Position numbers and translations under genes: made by a program
Shown here: in pieces, positions 53,671 through 63,131 of the stretch
Layout of the letters: each line of letters begins with the position of its first letter
How positions within the stretch are numbered: the stretch's first letter is position 1
Notes under the pieces: model-generated
Seen by the model: only the letters and a program-made list of their open reading frames with translations
The model's database searches: none
Told to the model about the DNA's origin: nothing
Assembly: GCA_035548495.1 (NCBI GenBank)
Contig: DASZSV010000064.1
Location: 30,046-94,045, forward strand
Direction: 5' to 3'
DNA length: 64,000 bases
Source of the DNA: CAILZL01 sp035548495
GTDB taxonomy: Bacteria; Pseudomonadota; Gammaproteobacteria; Steroidobacterales; Steroidobacteraceae

Positions 53671-55692
53671 ATGCAAACAACCAAGTTCATACTACATCCA
53701 CTAAAACTGTTTTGCCTGCTGTTCATCATGTCATTGAGCGCATTAACCACCACCAACGCCATTGCTGCGATCAAACTTCCCAAACTTGTCGGCGACAACA
53801 TGGTGCTGCAACGTGACATGCCCCTGAAGATCTGGGGATGGGCCAGCGCCAATGAACCGGTGACAATTGAATTTCGCAGTCACAAGGCAATCACCCATGC
53901 AGATGACAAAGGCGAGTGGTCAGTCATGCTGCCAGCACAGACCGCTGGTGGTCCATTCACCATGACCATCACCGGCAGCAACAGCATCACATTGAAAAAC
54001 ATTCTGGTCGGTGATGTGTGGCTGGCATCGGGCCAGTCCAACATGGAATTTCCCATGGCAACCGAAAACGGTTTTGGTGGCGCGCTGAACGAGAAAGAAG
54101 AAATCGCCAATGCCAATTATCCGCAAATTCGTTTATTCACCGTAAAGCGCAACATTTCATTGACTCCGCTCAATGAAATCGATTCCACCGGCTGGCATGA
54201 AACCACACCGGAAAACGTCCGCCAGTTTTCTGCAGTGGCATATTTCTTTGCGCGTGATCTGTACAAACACAATCACACACCGATCGGCATCATTCATTCC
54301 AGCTGGGGCGGCACGCCTGCGGAGTCGTGGACCAGCGCCAAAGTCATCAGGCAACTGGGCGATTTCAATGACGTGATGCAGCGTGAAGCCCGCATCACTG
54401 CGGCACAGTGGACCGCATTTGATGATTATCTGAAAGTGCGCAACGAATGGTATGCCAAGCATGGCAAGGAAGATCGTGGCACCGTGGATGGCAAGGAGGT
54501 TTGGGCTGCCGCAAACCTCGATGACTCGCATTGGCAAGTTACCACCATGCCCAAACCCTGGCCCGCCAGAGTGCCAAAAGAATTTGATGGCACGATCTGG
54601 TTACGCAGGCACATTCAATTGACAGCCGCGCAGGCAAGCAAGGGTATTACCTTGCATCTGTCACAGTGGGTGATCAAGGACACCACTTTCGTCAATGGTC
54701 ACCAAGCGGGATCAATGAATGGCGGCGGCCTGATGCGTAACTATGCAGTGTCTGCGGATAACTTGCGTGCCGGTGACAATGTGATTGCGATGCGCGTGAC
54801 CGGCGACAGCAACTCCGGCGAGGGCTTTGTCGGCAGCTATGTTGCACCCGAGGATGTGTATGTCATCGCTGACAATCAAACCATTCCGCTGAGTGGTGAC
54901 TGGCTGTATCAGCCCGGACCGGATCTTGCCGACTTGCCCGAAGCACCGCCGGTGGCCGAATTCCGCAGCCCGTTTCCACAATCACCTACATTGTTATACA
55001 ACGCCATGATCGCGCCGTTGTTACCGGCAAAGATCAAGGGTGTGATCTGGTATCAAGGCGAAGCGAATGCAGATCGTCCCGCACAATATCGCCGATTGTT
55101 TCCGGCAATGATCAGGGACTGGCGCGCGCGATGGGGTTATGACTTTCCCTTCCTGTTTGTACAGCTCGCAGGCTTTGGCAATGACAAGCCTCAACCCGCA
55201 GAATACCCTTGGGCTGAATTACGTGAAGCACAGGACATGACCCTGTCACTGCCTGCAACCGGCATGGCAACCGCCGTGGACATTGGCAATGCCGAAGACA
55301 TTCATCCCAAGAACAAACAGGAAGTGGGACGGCGTCTTGCGTTGCAGGCACGCAAGGTTGCCTATCACGAAAAGATTCTTGCCGATGGTCCACGCTACAT
55401 GAACATGCAAATCGAAGGTAAACAGGTGCGTTTGCACTTCAGCAATACCGGCACCGGCTTGATGCTCAAACATGGCAATGAATTGCGTGGCTTTGCCATT
55501 GCCGGCAAGGATGGCAAGTTCCTGTGGGCCAATGCAGTGATAGATGGAAACGATGTGATTGTCAGCAACGATGCCATTACCCACCCCGTGGCAGTGCGCT
55601 ATGACTGGAGCAACACGCCCAATGGCAATCTTTACAACAAGCAAGACCTGCCAGCATTGCCGTTCCGTACTGATAAACCAGGTAAGCACTGA
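53671..55692 (+). CDS. SGNH-type carbohydrate acetylesterase (sialate O-acetylesterase-like)
   Basis: The protein has 673 residues. A signal peptide (ending NAIAA) leads to an N-terminal beta-domain. The SASA catalytic domain has GDVWLASGQSNMEF (Ser123) and PIGIIHSSWGGTPAESW; its second half has VIWYQGEANADRP and EDIHPKNKQEVG (Asp543, His545). About 170 residues between the halves (roughly 270-430) form a galactose-binding-like sandwich (WPARVPKEFDGTIWLRR, AGDNVIAMRVTGD). Proteins of this layout remove acetyl groups from plant glycans. Next to a mannanase, an acetyl-mannan esterase role is likely. Confidence 0.87.
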   Translation: MQTTKFILHPLKLFCLLFIMSLSALTTTNAIAAIKLPKLVGDNMVLQRDMPLKIWGWASANEPVTIEFRSHKAITHADDKGEWSVMLPAQTAGGPFTMTITGSNSITLKNILVGDVWLASGQSNMEFPMATENGFGGALNEKEEIANANYPQIRLFTVKRNISLTPLNEIDSTGWHETTPENVRQFSAVAYFFARDLYKHNHTPIGIIHSSWGGTPAESWTSAKVIRQLGDFNDVMQREARITAAQWTAFDDYLKVRNEWYAKHGKEDRGTVDGKEVWAAANLDDSHWQVTTMPKPWPARVPKEFDGTIWLRRHIQLTAAQASKGITLHLSQWVIKDTTFVNGHQAGSMNGGGLMRNYAVSADNLRAGDNVIAMRVTGDSNSGEGFVGSYVAPEDVYVIADNQTIPLSGDWLYQPGPDLADLPEAPPVAEFRSPFPQSPTLLYNAMIAPLLPAKIKGVIWYQGEANADRPAQYRRLFPAMIRDWRARWGYDFPFLFVQLAGFGNDKPQPAEYPWAELREAQDMTLSLPATGMATAVDIGNAEDIHPKNKQEVGRRLALQARKVAYHEKILADGPRYMNMQIEGKQVRLHFSNTGTGLMLKHGNELRGFAIAGKDGKFLWANAVIDGNDVIVSNDAITHPVAVRYDWSNTPNGNLYNKQDLPALPFRTDKPGKH

Positions 55693-55840
55693 TAAAGCAC
55701 AGGAAGTCCTGTGCTTTATCAACAGCAATCAAAGTTTGTCAACGTTTGGCAATCGAAGTCAGCACGCAAATCTTGACCTTCGCACCCGGTGATTGTGCAA
55801 ATGTTGATTTCACACATCACCATGGTTCATGGGCAGGTGT

Positions 55841-56812
55841 CTACTTGGGCGCTGCAAATTTACACTGTATCTGTTGTTCCGCTGCGGCGTCACAATCAAT
55901 GGCTTCGAAGCTGCTGCTGTTGCCTTCAAGGGGAATGAAGGCAACCAGCCCCTTGGGATGCTCAGGACATTGCAGTTCCACGACATAGCGTTTATCAACA
56001 CTCTCGCGCCCAATCAGGCGAAACTGCGCGGGCGTGCATTTAACATCGTAGCTTTTAAGCGCGTCGAGAAGAATTTGCTTGGTTACAGGCTTTTCCACCG
56101 GACCTGCATCAGTAAGATTGCACTTCAGTCCCTGTTTGGCGGCATCCTGACAACTTAATGCGGTAATCGGTGCGGCACCAGTGCGGGGAATCTTAAGCAA
56201 ATAGCCGTCGCCCGCCTTGCAAGCCACCTCGGTATATTCAGTCTGAGTCGAGGAAGTAATACCGAACCATTGCGCCTTACTCACATCACAGTCCGTACCA
56301 GTTGCGGCGAGCACCGCGGCAGCGTTCGCAGTGATGTCTTTGTTGGTTTCGAATTCGCAATAGAAATTTGATTTAACTCCCTTGGCCATGTCGGCGCTGC
56401 GAGTTGCGGCAGCGGCGAAACAGGACATCGCCAGTGGCTTCTGCGTACCCTGCGATTCCAGAATGTAGCCTATGTGATTGCTGCAAGCGACTTCATACGC
56501 TTTCACCCGTGTGAGGGTACCGTCCACGCTGACTTTTCCAATTCCAATGAGTTCCGCGTCGGTGGGATCGCATTGAAGCTGCATGTCAGCGATTAGTTTA
56601 TTGCTGTCGGCTATCGCCTGTGCCCTGTTCTGCGCACGTTCGGCAGCATTGAGTTTGTTCAATGCCTCGCGTGACAGCGGCGCTGCAAAACCTGCCGGCA
56701 TACCCGACGGCGCGCGATCGCCTTCAGCGCCCAGTGACGGCGCAGCGATACAAATTTGTCTGATCAGAACAGCAGCAAGGAAAACGACACATGTTGAAAG
56801 GCAGATTTTCAT
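55841..56812 (-). CDS. Secreted cysteine-rich protein with three tandem repeats, function unknown
   Basis: The protein has 323 residues with a signal peptide (MKICLSTCVVFLAAVLIRQICIAA). The mature part contains three related units of about 65-90 residues. Each has the pattern C(D/T)xxxAxxxG, then (Y/V)EVAC or VELQC, then a xxSC or xIDC site and a final C. The four cysteines of unit 1 begin with CDPTDAELIGIG, of unit 2 with CDVSKAQWFGI, and of unit 3 with CTPAQFRLIGRE. Twelve cysteines suggest two disulfides per unit in the periplasm. ATG 56812 has GGGG upstream at good spacing; the longer frame to 56887 is not needed. It is divergent from the receptor gene, with 607 bases between them. A decayed copy lies beside the halogenase array. 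No family is recognised. Confidence 0.8.
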   Translation of the reverse strand: MKICLSTCVVFLAAVLIRQICIAAPSLGAEGDRAPSGMPAGFAAPLSREALNKLNAAERAQNRAQAIADSNKLIADMQLQCDPTDAELIGIGKVSVDGTLTRVKAYEVACSNHIGYILESQGTQKPLAMSCFAAAATRSADMAKGVKSNFYCEFETNKDITANAAAVLAATGTDCDVSKAQWFGITSSTQTEYTEVACKAGDGYLLKIPRTGAAPITALSCQDAAKQGLKCNLTDAGPVEKPVTKQILLDALKSYDVKCTPAQFRLIGRESVDKRYVVELQCPEHPKGLVAFIPLEGNSSSFEAIDCDAAAEQQIQCKFAAPK

Positions 56813-57233
56813 TGTGTTCCCCGAATAAATTGTACTCATCCAGTTGTTCGTACAATTATGCACGCGATCATGATTACCGCAATGCATGCTGTCGTCATCT
56901 TGAAAATGACGACAATGAAACTGCTGGAAGAACAGAAATATGTTTTATTCGAAATCAGACGAACTTTCCAGAGCCAGCCTTGTCTGGCTTTAATTTTGTC
57001 TTTTGTACTTGCATTGATACAAATGTTAATGCCTGCAGCGTCGCTAACAGCACTCTTTGCGCAAAATGGATTTTTCGATAGCGTTATCAACGTTTGTTAA
57101 CGTACGACAACTTTTTAATTGATGTTATGCACTACTTACACGACATCGTCATAGTTTTCTTTGCTTACTGTAACTTAGCAGAACGATTGCGTTAACAATC
57201 ACGCTGCAAAAATAAATTGAACTTTTTGCTTCG

Positions 57234-57301
57234 TTGACGCAAAAAAATTGCAGTCCTACGCTCGGCGAGTCATGCAGCACAACGTCAGTTGTTCTGCATG
57301 A
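57234..57301 (+). promoter_or_regulatory. Promoter and operator-like dyad upstream of the second TonB receptor
   Basis: TTGACG (57234-57239) and TACGCT (57257-57262) are 17 bases apart; the -35 is good and the -10 weak. Just downstream, from about +1, lies a 32-base dyad: TCATGCAG (57270) opposite CTGCATGA (ending 57301), with inner arms ACAAC/GTTGT. Thirteen of fourteen positions pair around GTCA. An operator over the start site is the typical place for a repressor of the LacI or GntR type. The rest of the AT-rich gap (56813-57419) contains no gene. GAGGGG precedes the receptor ATG. Confidence 0.6.
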
Positions 57302-57419
57302 TATGCATGCAACCCGCAACGTTGTCACCGCATTTCATGTACTCAATTTAATGTTGAGACAAATCTGTGACTGTCTGCGTGTTGCAATAAAAATTTCATT
57401 GAGTTGAGGGGTTAACACC

Positions 57420-60400
57420 ATGTCACATCGCCGCGAAAAGCGGGCGCGTCAAGCTGCCCGTGTAGCATTAATGACCGCTGTGTCACTTGAAGCCATGCTG
57501 GTTGGTCCAACCGTGCTGGCGGATTCACAGCAAACAGCATCTGCATCGCAATCATCTGATGATCTAGAAGAACTGGTCGTCACTGGTTACCGTGCATCCT
57601 TGAAGTCCGCGCTGGATATCAAGCGTCATTCTGTTCAGCCTGTCGAGTCGATTGTCGCAGAGGATCTCGGCAAGATGCCGGATCAAAACGTCTCCGAATC
57701 ATTGCAACGTTTGCCGGGTATCTCCATCAATCGCTCCGGTGGCAAAGGTACGCAGGTACTGGTTGATGGTTTGGGCAACAACTTGATCACCTTGAATGGT
57801 GAAGTATTCCTCACCGGCCGTGAATTCTATGTGTCTGGCGAAGCATCAGGCGGTGGCAATGGTGGCACCGTGCAATATCAGTCTCTGGAAGGCATTCCTT
57901 CGGAAGAAATCGGCGGTATCGATGTTTACAAGAATCCCACCGCGCAAAATCGCGAGGGTGGCCTTGGCGGCATCATTGATCTCAAAACGCGTTCACCACT
58001 CGCACAACCTTTCGGTCTTAGCCTGTCTGGCAACGCTCGTGGCACCACATCCACCGGTCAGGACGGTGGCGCAACACCGGTTATCACCTTGGTTGGTGGA
58101 CTCAAATTGAGTGACAACCTTGCCTTTACCGGCAGCGTCTCCTACGACGATGAAAAAACGCATGACAAGCAATTCCAGGATCAGAATCGCAATCAGTGGC
58201 TGGTCACCAACACCGCGACGGATGGGTCGTACACCGGCAGTCCGGTTGCCAGCACCAACACCGTAATGCCCAATGGCAAGACTTATATCGATCCGCAACT
58301 GGGTTACTTCAGCGACATTCTTGAAGAAGTCAAAACTAAAGGCGCCACTCTTGGCGCGGAATGGAAATGGTCGGACGACATCACCAGCAATCTCAACTGG
58401 TTCTATGTACGTGAAGAAGATGTCAGCGATACCTATTCCAACAAGGCATGGTTCTCCGGCGGCAGCGGCGAAACCAATGGACCCGGCGCACCGGCATCAT
58501 TCCCCGGCATTGATCCAACCAAGCCATATTCAATCGATGCCAATGGCGTGGTTCAGTCAGCGACTTTCATGGCCAACGGCGCCGAAACCGCCACGCTGTA
58601 TCAAAGCAATATCTCGCAAGCCAATAACTATCAGTTCAACACCATCTTTGGTGGCAGTGGTCCGGTGACCGGGGATGTGGGCGTTTCATACGCTCGCGCC
58701 ACTTCTGATCTGGAAGCCGCACAAGCCGACGTTGAACATGGCTTTTATGGTGCATTTGGACAAACCGATCCATCAATCCAGATGGCAGCACCGGGATGCA
58801 ACAATGGCGGCAATAATTGCACCAATGGTAATCACGGTTATGCATGGACTTGGACCAACGGTGGAACCTCGGGTTTGCCAACTGCAAACTATGCTGACAG
58901 TTATGGGTATACAAACATCCTGTCGAACCCCAACTACACCTTGTTCAAATCCAACTGGGCGTGGGCGAACAAGACCGAAGAAGATCAAACCGCGCTAAAG
59001 GGCAACCTTAAATTCAAAGCAAACGATATTGTGACATTAACCGCCGGACTGCGTTATGCGGTGCGCAATGTGGATCAAGTATTCGGTCGTTACTTGCAGG
59101 ATGGCTCAACACTGGGTGTTGGTGGCCTGCCTGCTGGTGTAGGCGGCACCGGTGGCGGAAACTGCTGTGCAGGTGCCAGCAATGGCTCTTGGTTGTACTA
59201 TCAGGATCCGGGCTATGCAGCCATTCCGTGGTCCACTCCACAAACCAATCCCGGCTTGGTCAAGTACTACAACAACTTTGCCAATGGCGTGATTGCCGTG
59301 AAAGATCCAGTCGCTGGCGGTATGACCAACCCGTCTACTTACTTGAACACGGTGTGGGATCAGGCTGGCATCACCAACAATGGTGAGCAGTTCTTTGAAG
59401 ACACCATCAGTTCATTCAAGGTCAAGGAAAAGACCACCTCTGCTTACTTGATGGGTGATGCGGGCGGTGAGGGTGATGCCTACCATGCCAACTTTGGCTT
59501 GCGTGTGGTGAAGACAAACTTGACCGTGGATGGCGGCCAAACTGCGCCATCTGTTACCACTTACGGTTCGTCTTCATGGAACGGCGTGAATTCCAACAAT
59601 GTACCGTTTGAAAAATCACGCAGCTATGTGGATGTATTGCCATCATTCAACTTTGTATTGAATGCCACCGATACCCAGAAGATTCGTGTCGGCGCTGCGC
59701 GCGTAGTGGCTCCGCAAAATCTGATGGACATTGGTCGTGGTAACTCATACGGCTACACTCGCGGTGCGGATGATCCTAATACAGGTAAACCACGCTTCAA
59801 GTTTGACGGTGGCACCTCAGGCAATCCGAACCTGGATCCGTTCCGTGCTTCGCAATTCAACGTGGACTGGGAAGATTACTTCGCTGAAGGTGGTTTGATA
59901 AGCGTCGGCGGCTTCTATAAAGCAGTCGATAACTTCGTTACAACGGCTAATACCCCAACCTTTGTAATGGACGACTTCGGCGGTGATACGGCCAACGTTT
60001 CGCAACCAGTCAATGGCGGCAGCGGCAGAATCTATGGTGCTGAAATCAATGCGCAGTATGCATTCGAAAATGGCCTGGGCTTTGCCGGCAACTATACACA
60101 CGCCAATTCCGACACTACCGGCAGCACAGCGTTCGCCAAAAACCTGCCGATTCCCGGTGTTTCCAATGACTCCATCAATCTGACGGTGTACTACGAGCAT
60201 GCCGGTTTCTCGGCACGTGTCGCTTATGCATGGCGCAGCAGTGCGTTGAATGCATCCGGTGTTGGCTCGACGTTCTCCTTCCAGGACATCAACGGCAATC
60301 CCGTTGTATATGGTGTGTATCAAGCAGCGTATGGTCAGCTTGACGGACAGATCGGTTACGATTTCAACAAGCACTTCGGTGTTCTTGCGTCAGTCGTGAA

Positions 60401-60506
60401 CCTGACTGATTCGAAATTGCATACCTATCTGCAGTTCCCGAATGAACCGTTTACCTACGATGATACAGGTCGCCGGTTCTTCTTTGGTGTGAAAGCCAAA
60501 CTGTAA
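57420..60506 (+). CDS. TonB-dependent outer-membrane receptor (mannan-type locus)
   Basis: This 1028-residue receptor has an extended export signal (MSHRREKRARQAARVALMTA...VLA) and a TonB-box-like segment DDLEELVVTGYRASL. The plug has VESIVAEDLGKMPDQNVSESLQRLPGI and GGLGGIIDLKTRSP. The beta-barrel ends in RRFFFGVKAKL. The plug is of the VAEDLGKMPD type frequent in sugar-uptake receptors of Caulobacter, Xanthomonas and related bacteria. It is preceded by an operator-like dyad and followed by two hairpins including a strong terminator. In this locus it probably imports manno-oligosaccharides, which is inferred from the neighbours. Confidence 0.93.
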   Translation: MSHRREKRARQAARVALMTAVSLEAMLVGPTVLADSQQTASASQSSDDLEELVVTGYRASLKSALDIKRHSVQPVESIVAEDLGKMPDQNVSESLQRLPGISINRSGGKGTQVLVDGLGNNLITLNGEVFLTGREFYVSGEASGGGNGGTVQYQSLEGIPSEEIGGIDVYKNPTAQNREGGLGGIIDLKTRSPLAQPFGLSLSGNARGTTSTGQDGGATPVITLVGGLKLSDNLAFTGSVSYDDEKTHDKQFQDQNRNQWLVTNTATDGSYTGSPVASTNTVMPNGKTYIDPQLGYFSDILEEVKTKGATLGAEWKWSDDITSNLNWFYVREEDVSDTYSNKAWFSGGSGETNGPGAPASFPGIDPTKPYSIDANGVVQSATFMANGAETATLYQSNISQANNYQFNTIFGGSGPVTGDVGVSYARATSDLEAAQADVEHGFYGAFGQTDPSIQMAAPGCNNGGNNCTNGNHGYAWTWTNGGTSGLPTANYADSYGYTNILSNPNYTLFKSNWAWANKTEEDQTALKGNLKFKANDIVTLTAGLRYAVRNVDQVFGRYLQDGSTLGVGGLPAGVGGTGGGNCCAGASNGSWLYYQDPGYAAIPWSTPQTNPGLVKYYNNFANGVIAVKDPVAGGMTNPSTYLNTVWDQAGITNNGEQFFEDTISSFKVKEKTTSAYLMGDAGGEGDAYHANFGLRVVKTNLTVDGGQTAPSVTTYGSSSWNGVNSNNVPFEKSRSYVDVLPSFNFVLNATDTQKIRVGAARVVAPQNLMDIGRGNSYGYTRGADDPNTGKPRFKFDGGTSGNPNLDPFRASQFNVDWEDYFAEGGLISVGGFYKAVDNFVTTANTPTFVMDDFGGDTANVSQPVNGGSGRIYGAEINAQYAFENGLGFAGNYTHANSDTTGSTAFAKNLPIPGVSNDSINLTVYYEHAGFSARVAYAWRSSALNASGVGSTFSFQDINGNPVVYGVYQAAYGQLDGQIGYDFNKHFGVLASVVNLTDSKLHTYLQFPNEPFTYDDTGRRFFFGVKAKL

Positions 60507-60515
60507 CCGCCGGAA

Positions 60516-60595
60516 CCACTCACGCAGGCGTGTGGCGTGAGTGGGATGACGGAGATAATCAGGGGCGGTACGAATACGTATCGCCCCTGTTTTTT
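60516..60595 (+). terminator. Tandem hairpins and terminator between receptor and halogenase
   Basis: CCACTCACGC and GCGTGAGTGG (60516-60544) form a 10-bp stem directly after the receptor stop. A second stem, CAGGGGCG facing CGCCCCTG (60560-60589), is followed by a run of six T (60590-60595). This is a good intrinsic terminator. Expression of the downstream halogenase-kinase-isomerase genes then needs read-through or a promoter in the short gap (60596-60696), where none is clear. Confidence 0.8.
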
Positions 60596-60696
60596 GTGGC
60601 AGCGCAAACCCATTTCGAAATATGGCATGCAACAGACGCCAAGTCTGTTGCAGTTGAACTGACATGTTTTCATCCAGCACTTACAATTCAACAACC

Positions 60697-62208
60697 ATGA
60701 ATGGATCAAATCAAATCACCAGCATTGCCATTGTCGGCGGCGGCACCGCCGGCTGGATGACCGCAAGCATTCTGGCGCGGATACTCGCTGCGTGCGGATG
60801 CAACATCACCTTGATTGAATCGGCAGACATCGGCACAGTGGGTGTGGGTGAAGCGACCATTCCACCGATTATTGATTTCCTGAATTTGCTGTCCATCAAT
60901 CAGCAGGACTTTGTCAACCACACACAGGCCACATACAAGCTGGGCATCAAGTTCACCGGCTGGCAAGCGCCGGGGCACAGTTACTGGCATCCATTTGGCA
61001 CCTTTGGTATCGACATCAATGCACGCCCCTTTTACCACGCCTGGCAGAAAGCAAGGGCAGATGGATTGACGCCAGGATTCAACGATTTCAGTTTGTGTGC
61101 CGCACTGGGCGATCAGAACAAGTTCCGTTTTCCCGATAATGGACAAAATCCCGTGGTCAACGGATTGCGTTATGCCTTGCACTTTGACGCCGGACTGGTC
61201 GCGAAATATCTTCGTGCATATTCCGAACGCCTGGGTGTGAAGCGTCTTGAACGCACCGTGGCTTCGGTCAGGCAATGTGAGAATGGATTCATTGATGAAC
61301 TGGTTTTCAGCGATCATTCAACACTCAAGGCGGACCTGTACATCGATTGCAGCGGATTCAATGGTGTGTTGATTGAACAGACATTGCATTCAGGTTATAT
61401 CGACTGGCGTGAATACCTGCCCTGCGATCGCGCCGTGGCGATGCAGACATCGTTGGTTACACCGCGCCCGTCATTCACGGAATCCATTGCGCAGCGTGCG
61501 GGCTGGCGCTGGCGCATTCCATTGCAGCATCGCAATGGCAATGGTTACGTCTATTCAACTGAACACATCAGTGATGCAGATGCGCTGGATGAGTTCCTGA
61601 CCTCAGTCGGCGAATCACCGCTTACTGAACCCCGCGTATTGAAATTCACCGGCGGACGCCGCAAGGCTTTCTGGAAATACAACTGTATTGCCATTGGACT
61701 GGCCTCCGGATTTCTCGAACCGCTGGAATCCACCAGCATTCATCTGGTGATGAGCGCTGTCTACAAGTTGCTGGATCATTTTCCTGACAAACAGTTTGAC
61801 CAGCACAACATTGACTCTTACAACAATGAAATCACCGGTGAAATGGAGCGCATCCGCGATTTCATCATCATGCATTACTGCCTGACTCAGCGTGAGGACA
61901 CTTCGTTCTGGCGTTACTGCAAATCAATGCAGATACCGGACAGCCTCGCGCAACGCATTGAGCTGTACAGGGCCACTGGACGCATCCGTCACAAATCCGA
62001 TGATCTGTTCACCGATCTCAGCTGGTTCTACATTCTGGATGGCATGGGCATCTCACCAATCGGTTATGATCCGTTGATGGACACACTCAAAACCGGACAG
62101 CTCAATGACATGCTCGGCAACATCTCGCGTGCAGTGCATGCTGCCGCCATGATGGCGCCTTCTCATGACAGTTATTTCAACAACTCCGCTACTCAATCCA
62201 TTCGATGA
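60697..62208 (+). CDS. Flavin-dependent tryptophan-halogenase-family protein 4 (mannan locus)
   Basis: The protein has 503 residues from ATG 60697; an in-frame ATG at 60664 would add 11 residues. The shorter start matches the other three copies in length. GGGTAGWM (14-21) and GVGEATIP (49-56) bind FAD, and Lys81 in ATYKLGIKF is the predicted catalytic lysine. GWRWRIPL matches WxWxIP, and EPLESTSIHL carries the glutamate. It is closer to copies 1 and 2 of the left array than to copy 3. Its TGA overlaps the ATG of the ROK kinase (62205-62208), so it is translated together with a sugar kinase. No flavin reductase is nearby. The role of a halogenase in sugar catabolism is unknown. Confidence 0.9.
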   Translation: MNGSNQITSIAIVGGGTAGWMTASILARILAACGCNITLIESADIGTVGVGEATIPPIIDFLNLLSINQQDFVNHTQATYKLGIKFTGWQAPGHSYWHPFGTFGIDINARPFYHAWQKARADGLTPGFNDFSLCAALGDQNKFRFPDNGQNPVVNGLRYALHFDAGLVAKYLRAYSERLGVKRLERTVASVRQCENGFIDELVFSDHSTLKADLYIDCSGFNGVLIEQTLHSGYIDWREYLPCDRAVAMQTSLVTPRPSFTESIAQRAGWRWRIPLQHRNGNGYVYSTEHISDADALDEFLTSVGESPLTEPRVLKFTGGRRKAFWKYNCIAIGLASGFLEPLESTSIHLVMSAVYKLLDHFPDKQFDQHNIDSYNNEITGEMERIRDFIIMHYCLTQREDTSFWRYCKSMQIPDSLAQRIELYRATGRIRHKSDDLFTDLSWFYILDGMGISPIGYDPLMDTLKTGQLNDMLGNISRAVHAAAMMAPSHDSYFNNSATQSIR

Positions 62209-63116
62209 CTCACTCACCTTTATATGCCGGCGTTGAACTCGGCGGCACGAAATGCATTTGTGTACTGGGCACCGGGCCCGAGGACATCCGCGAGCAGGTC
62301 TACATTCCCACCGGCAGCGATCCTGATGTTGCCCTGTCGCAGATGGAAGCCGAGTTTCGCAACTGGCATCAGAAGCATGGTGCCATCAAGGCATTGGGCA
62401 TTGCATCATTTGGCCCGGTTGACCTGAATGTGAATTCACCCACCTATGGTTACATCACTTCAACACCCAAGCCGGGCTGGAGCAATACCGACGTTGCACG
62501 ACGGCTGTTGAAGGTATACGAACAGCTTGGTGTCAAGTCCGTCAAGCTGGGTGTTGACACCGACGTGAATGGTGCCGCGCTTGCCGAAGGCCGCTGGGGT
62601 GCGGCACAGGGACTGGACAACTTTGCCTACATCACCGTCGGCACTGGTGTGGGTGTTGGACTGGTTGTTGCAAATCGTACGGTACGCGGGCTCAGTCATC
62701 CTGAACTCGGACATATTCGCATTGTGAGAATGGCCGGTGATACCTGGCCGGGCGCCTGTCCTTTTCATGGCGATTGTGTGGAAGGATTGGTATCGGGTCC
62801 CGCCATCGCCGCACGCAACAGTTCACCGGGCAATACGCCGGTGTGGGATTCCGTTGCACATGGTCTGGCGCAACTGGTTCATGTGCTGGTTTCAAGCACA
62901 TCTCCCAAACGCGTGTTGATTGGCGGCGGCGTCATGAACGCCCGTGCCGACCTGTTTCCCTTGATCCGGCAATTGCTTGTAAAAAGTATCAATGGCTATC
63001 TGCACGCGGAAGAACTTGGCAATGGCATAGATCAATACATTGTTCCGCCCGGACTGGATACGCAAGCCGGTCCGCTGGGCGCGCTGGCGGTGGCAATTGA
63101 TGCGGCTCAACGATAG
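62205..63116 (+). CDS. ROK-family fructokinase/mannokinase
   Basis: The protein has 303 residues. ELGGTKCICVLG at the N-terminus is the phosphate-binding loop. Asp120 in DTDVNGAAL is the catalytic base. His170, Cys185, His188 and Cys191 (GH...CPFHGDCVEG) form the ROK zinc site. The zinc motif with CPFHxxC is that of ROK fructokinases. It phosphorylates fructose, or perhaps mannose, in the cytoplasm. With the following AGE-family enzyme it would turn mannose into fructose-6-phosphate. Confidence 0.9.
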   Translation: MTHSPLYAGVELGGTKCICVLGTGPEDIREQVYIPTGSDPDVALSQMEAEFRNWHQKHGAIKALGIASFGPVDLNVNSPTYGYITSTPKPGWSNTDVARRLLKVYEQLGVKSVKLGVDTDVNGAALAEGRWGAAQGLDNFAYITVGTGVGVGLVVANRTVRGLSHPELGHIRIVRMAGDTWPGACPFHGDCVEGLVSGPAIAARNSSPGNTPVWDSVAHGLAQLVHVLVSSTSPKRVLIGGGVMNARADLFPLIRQLLVKSINGYLHAEELGNGIDQYIVPPGLDTQAGPLGALAVAIDAAQR

Positions 63117-63131
63117 CACTGACTTGCATAC

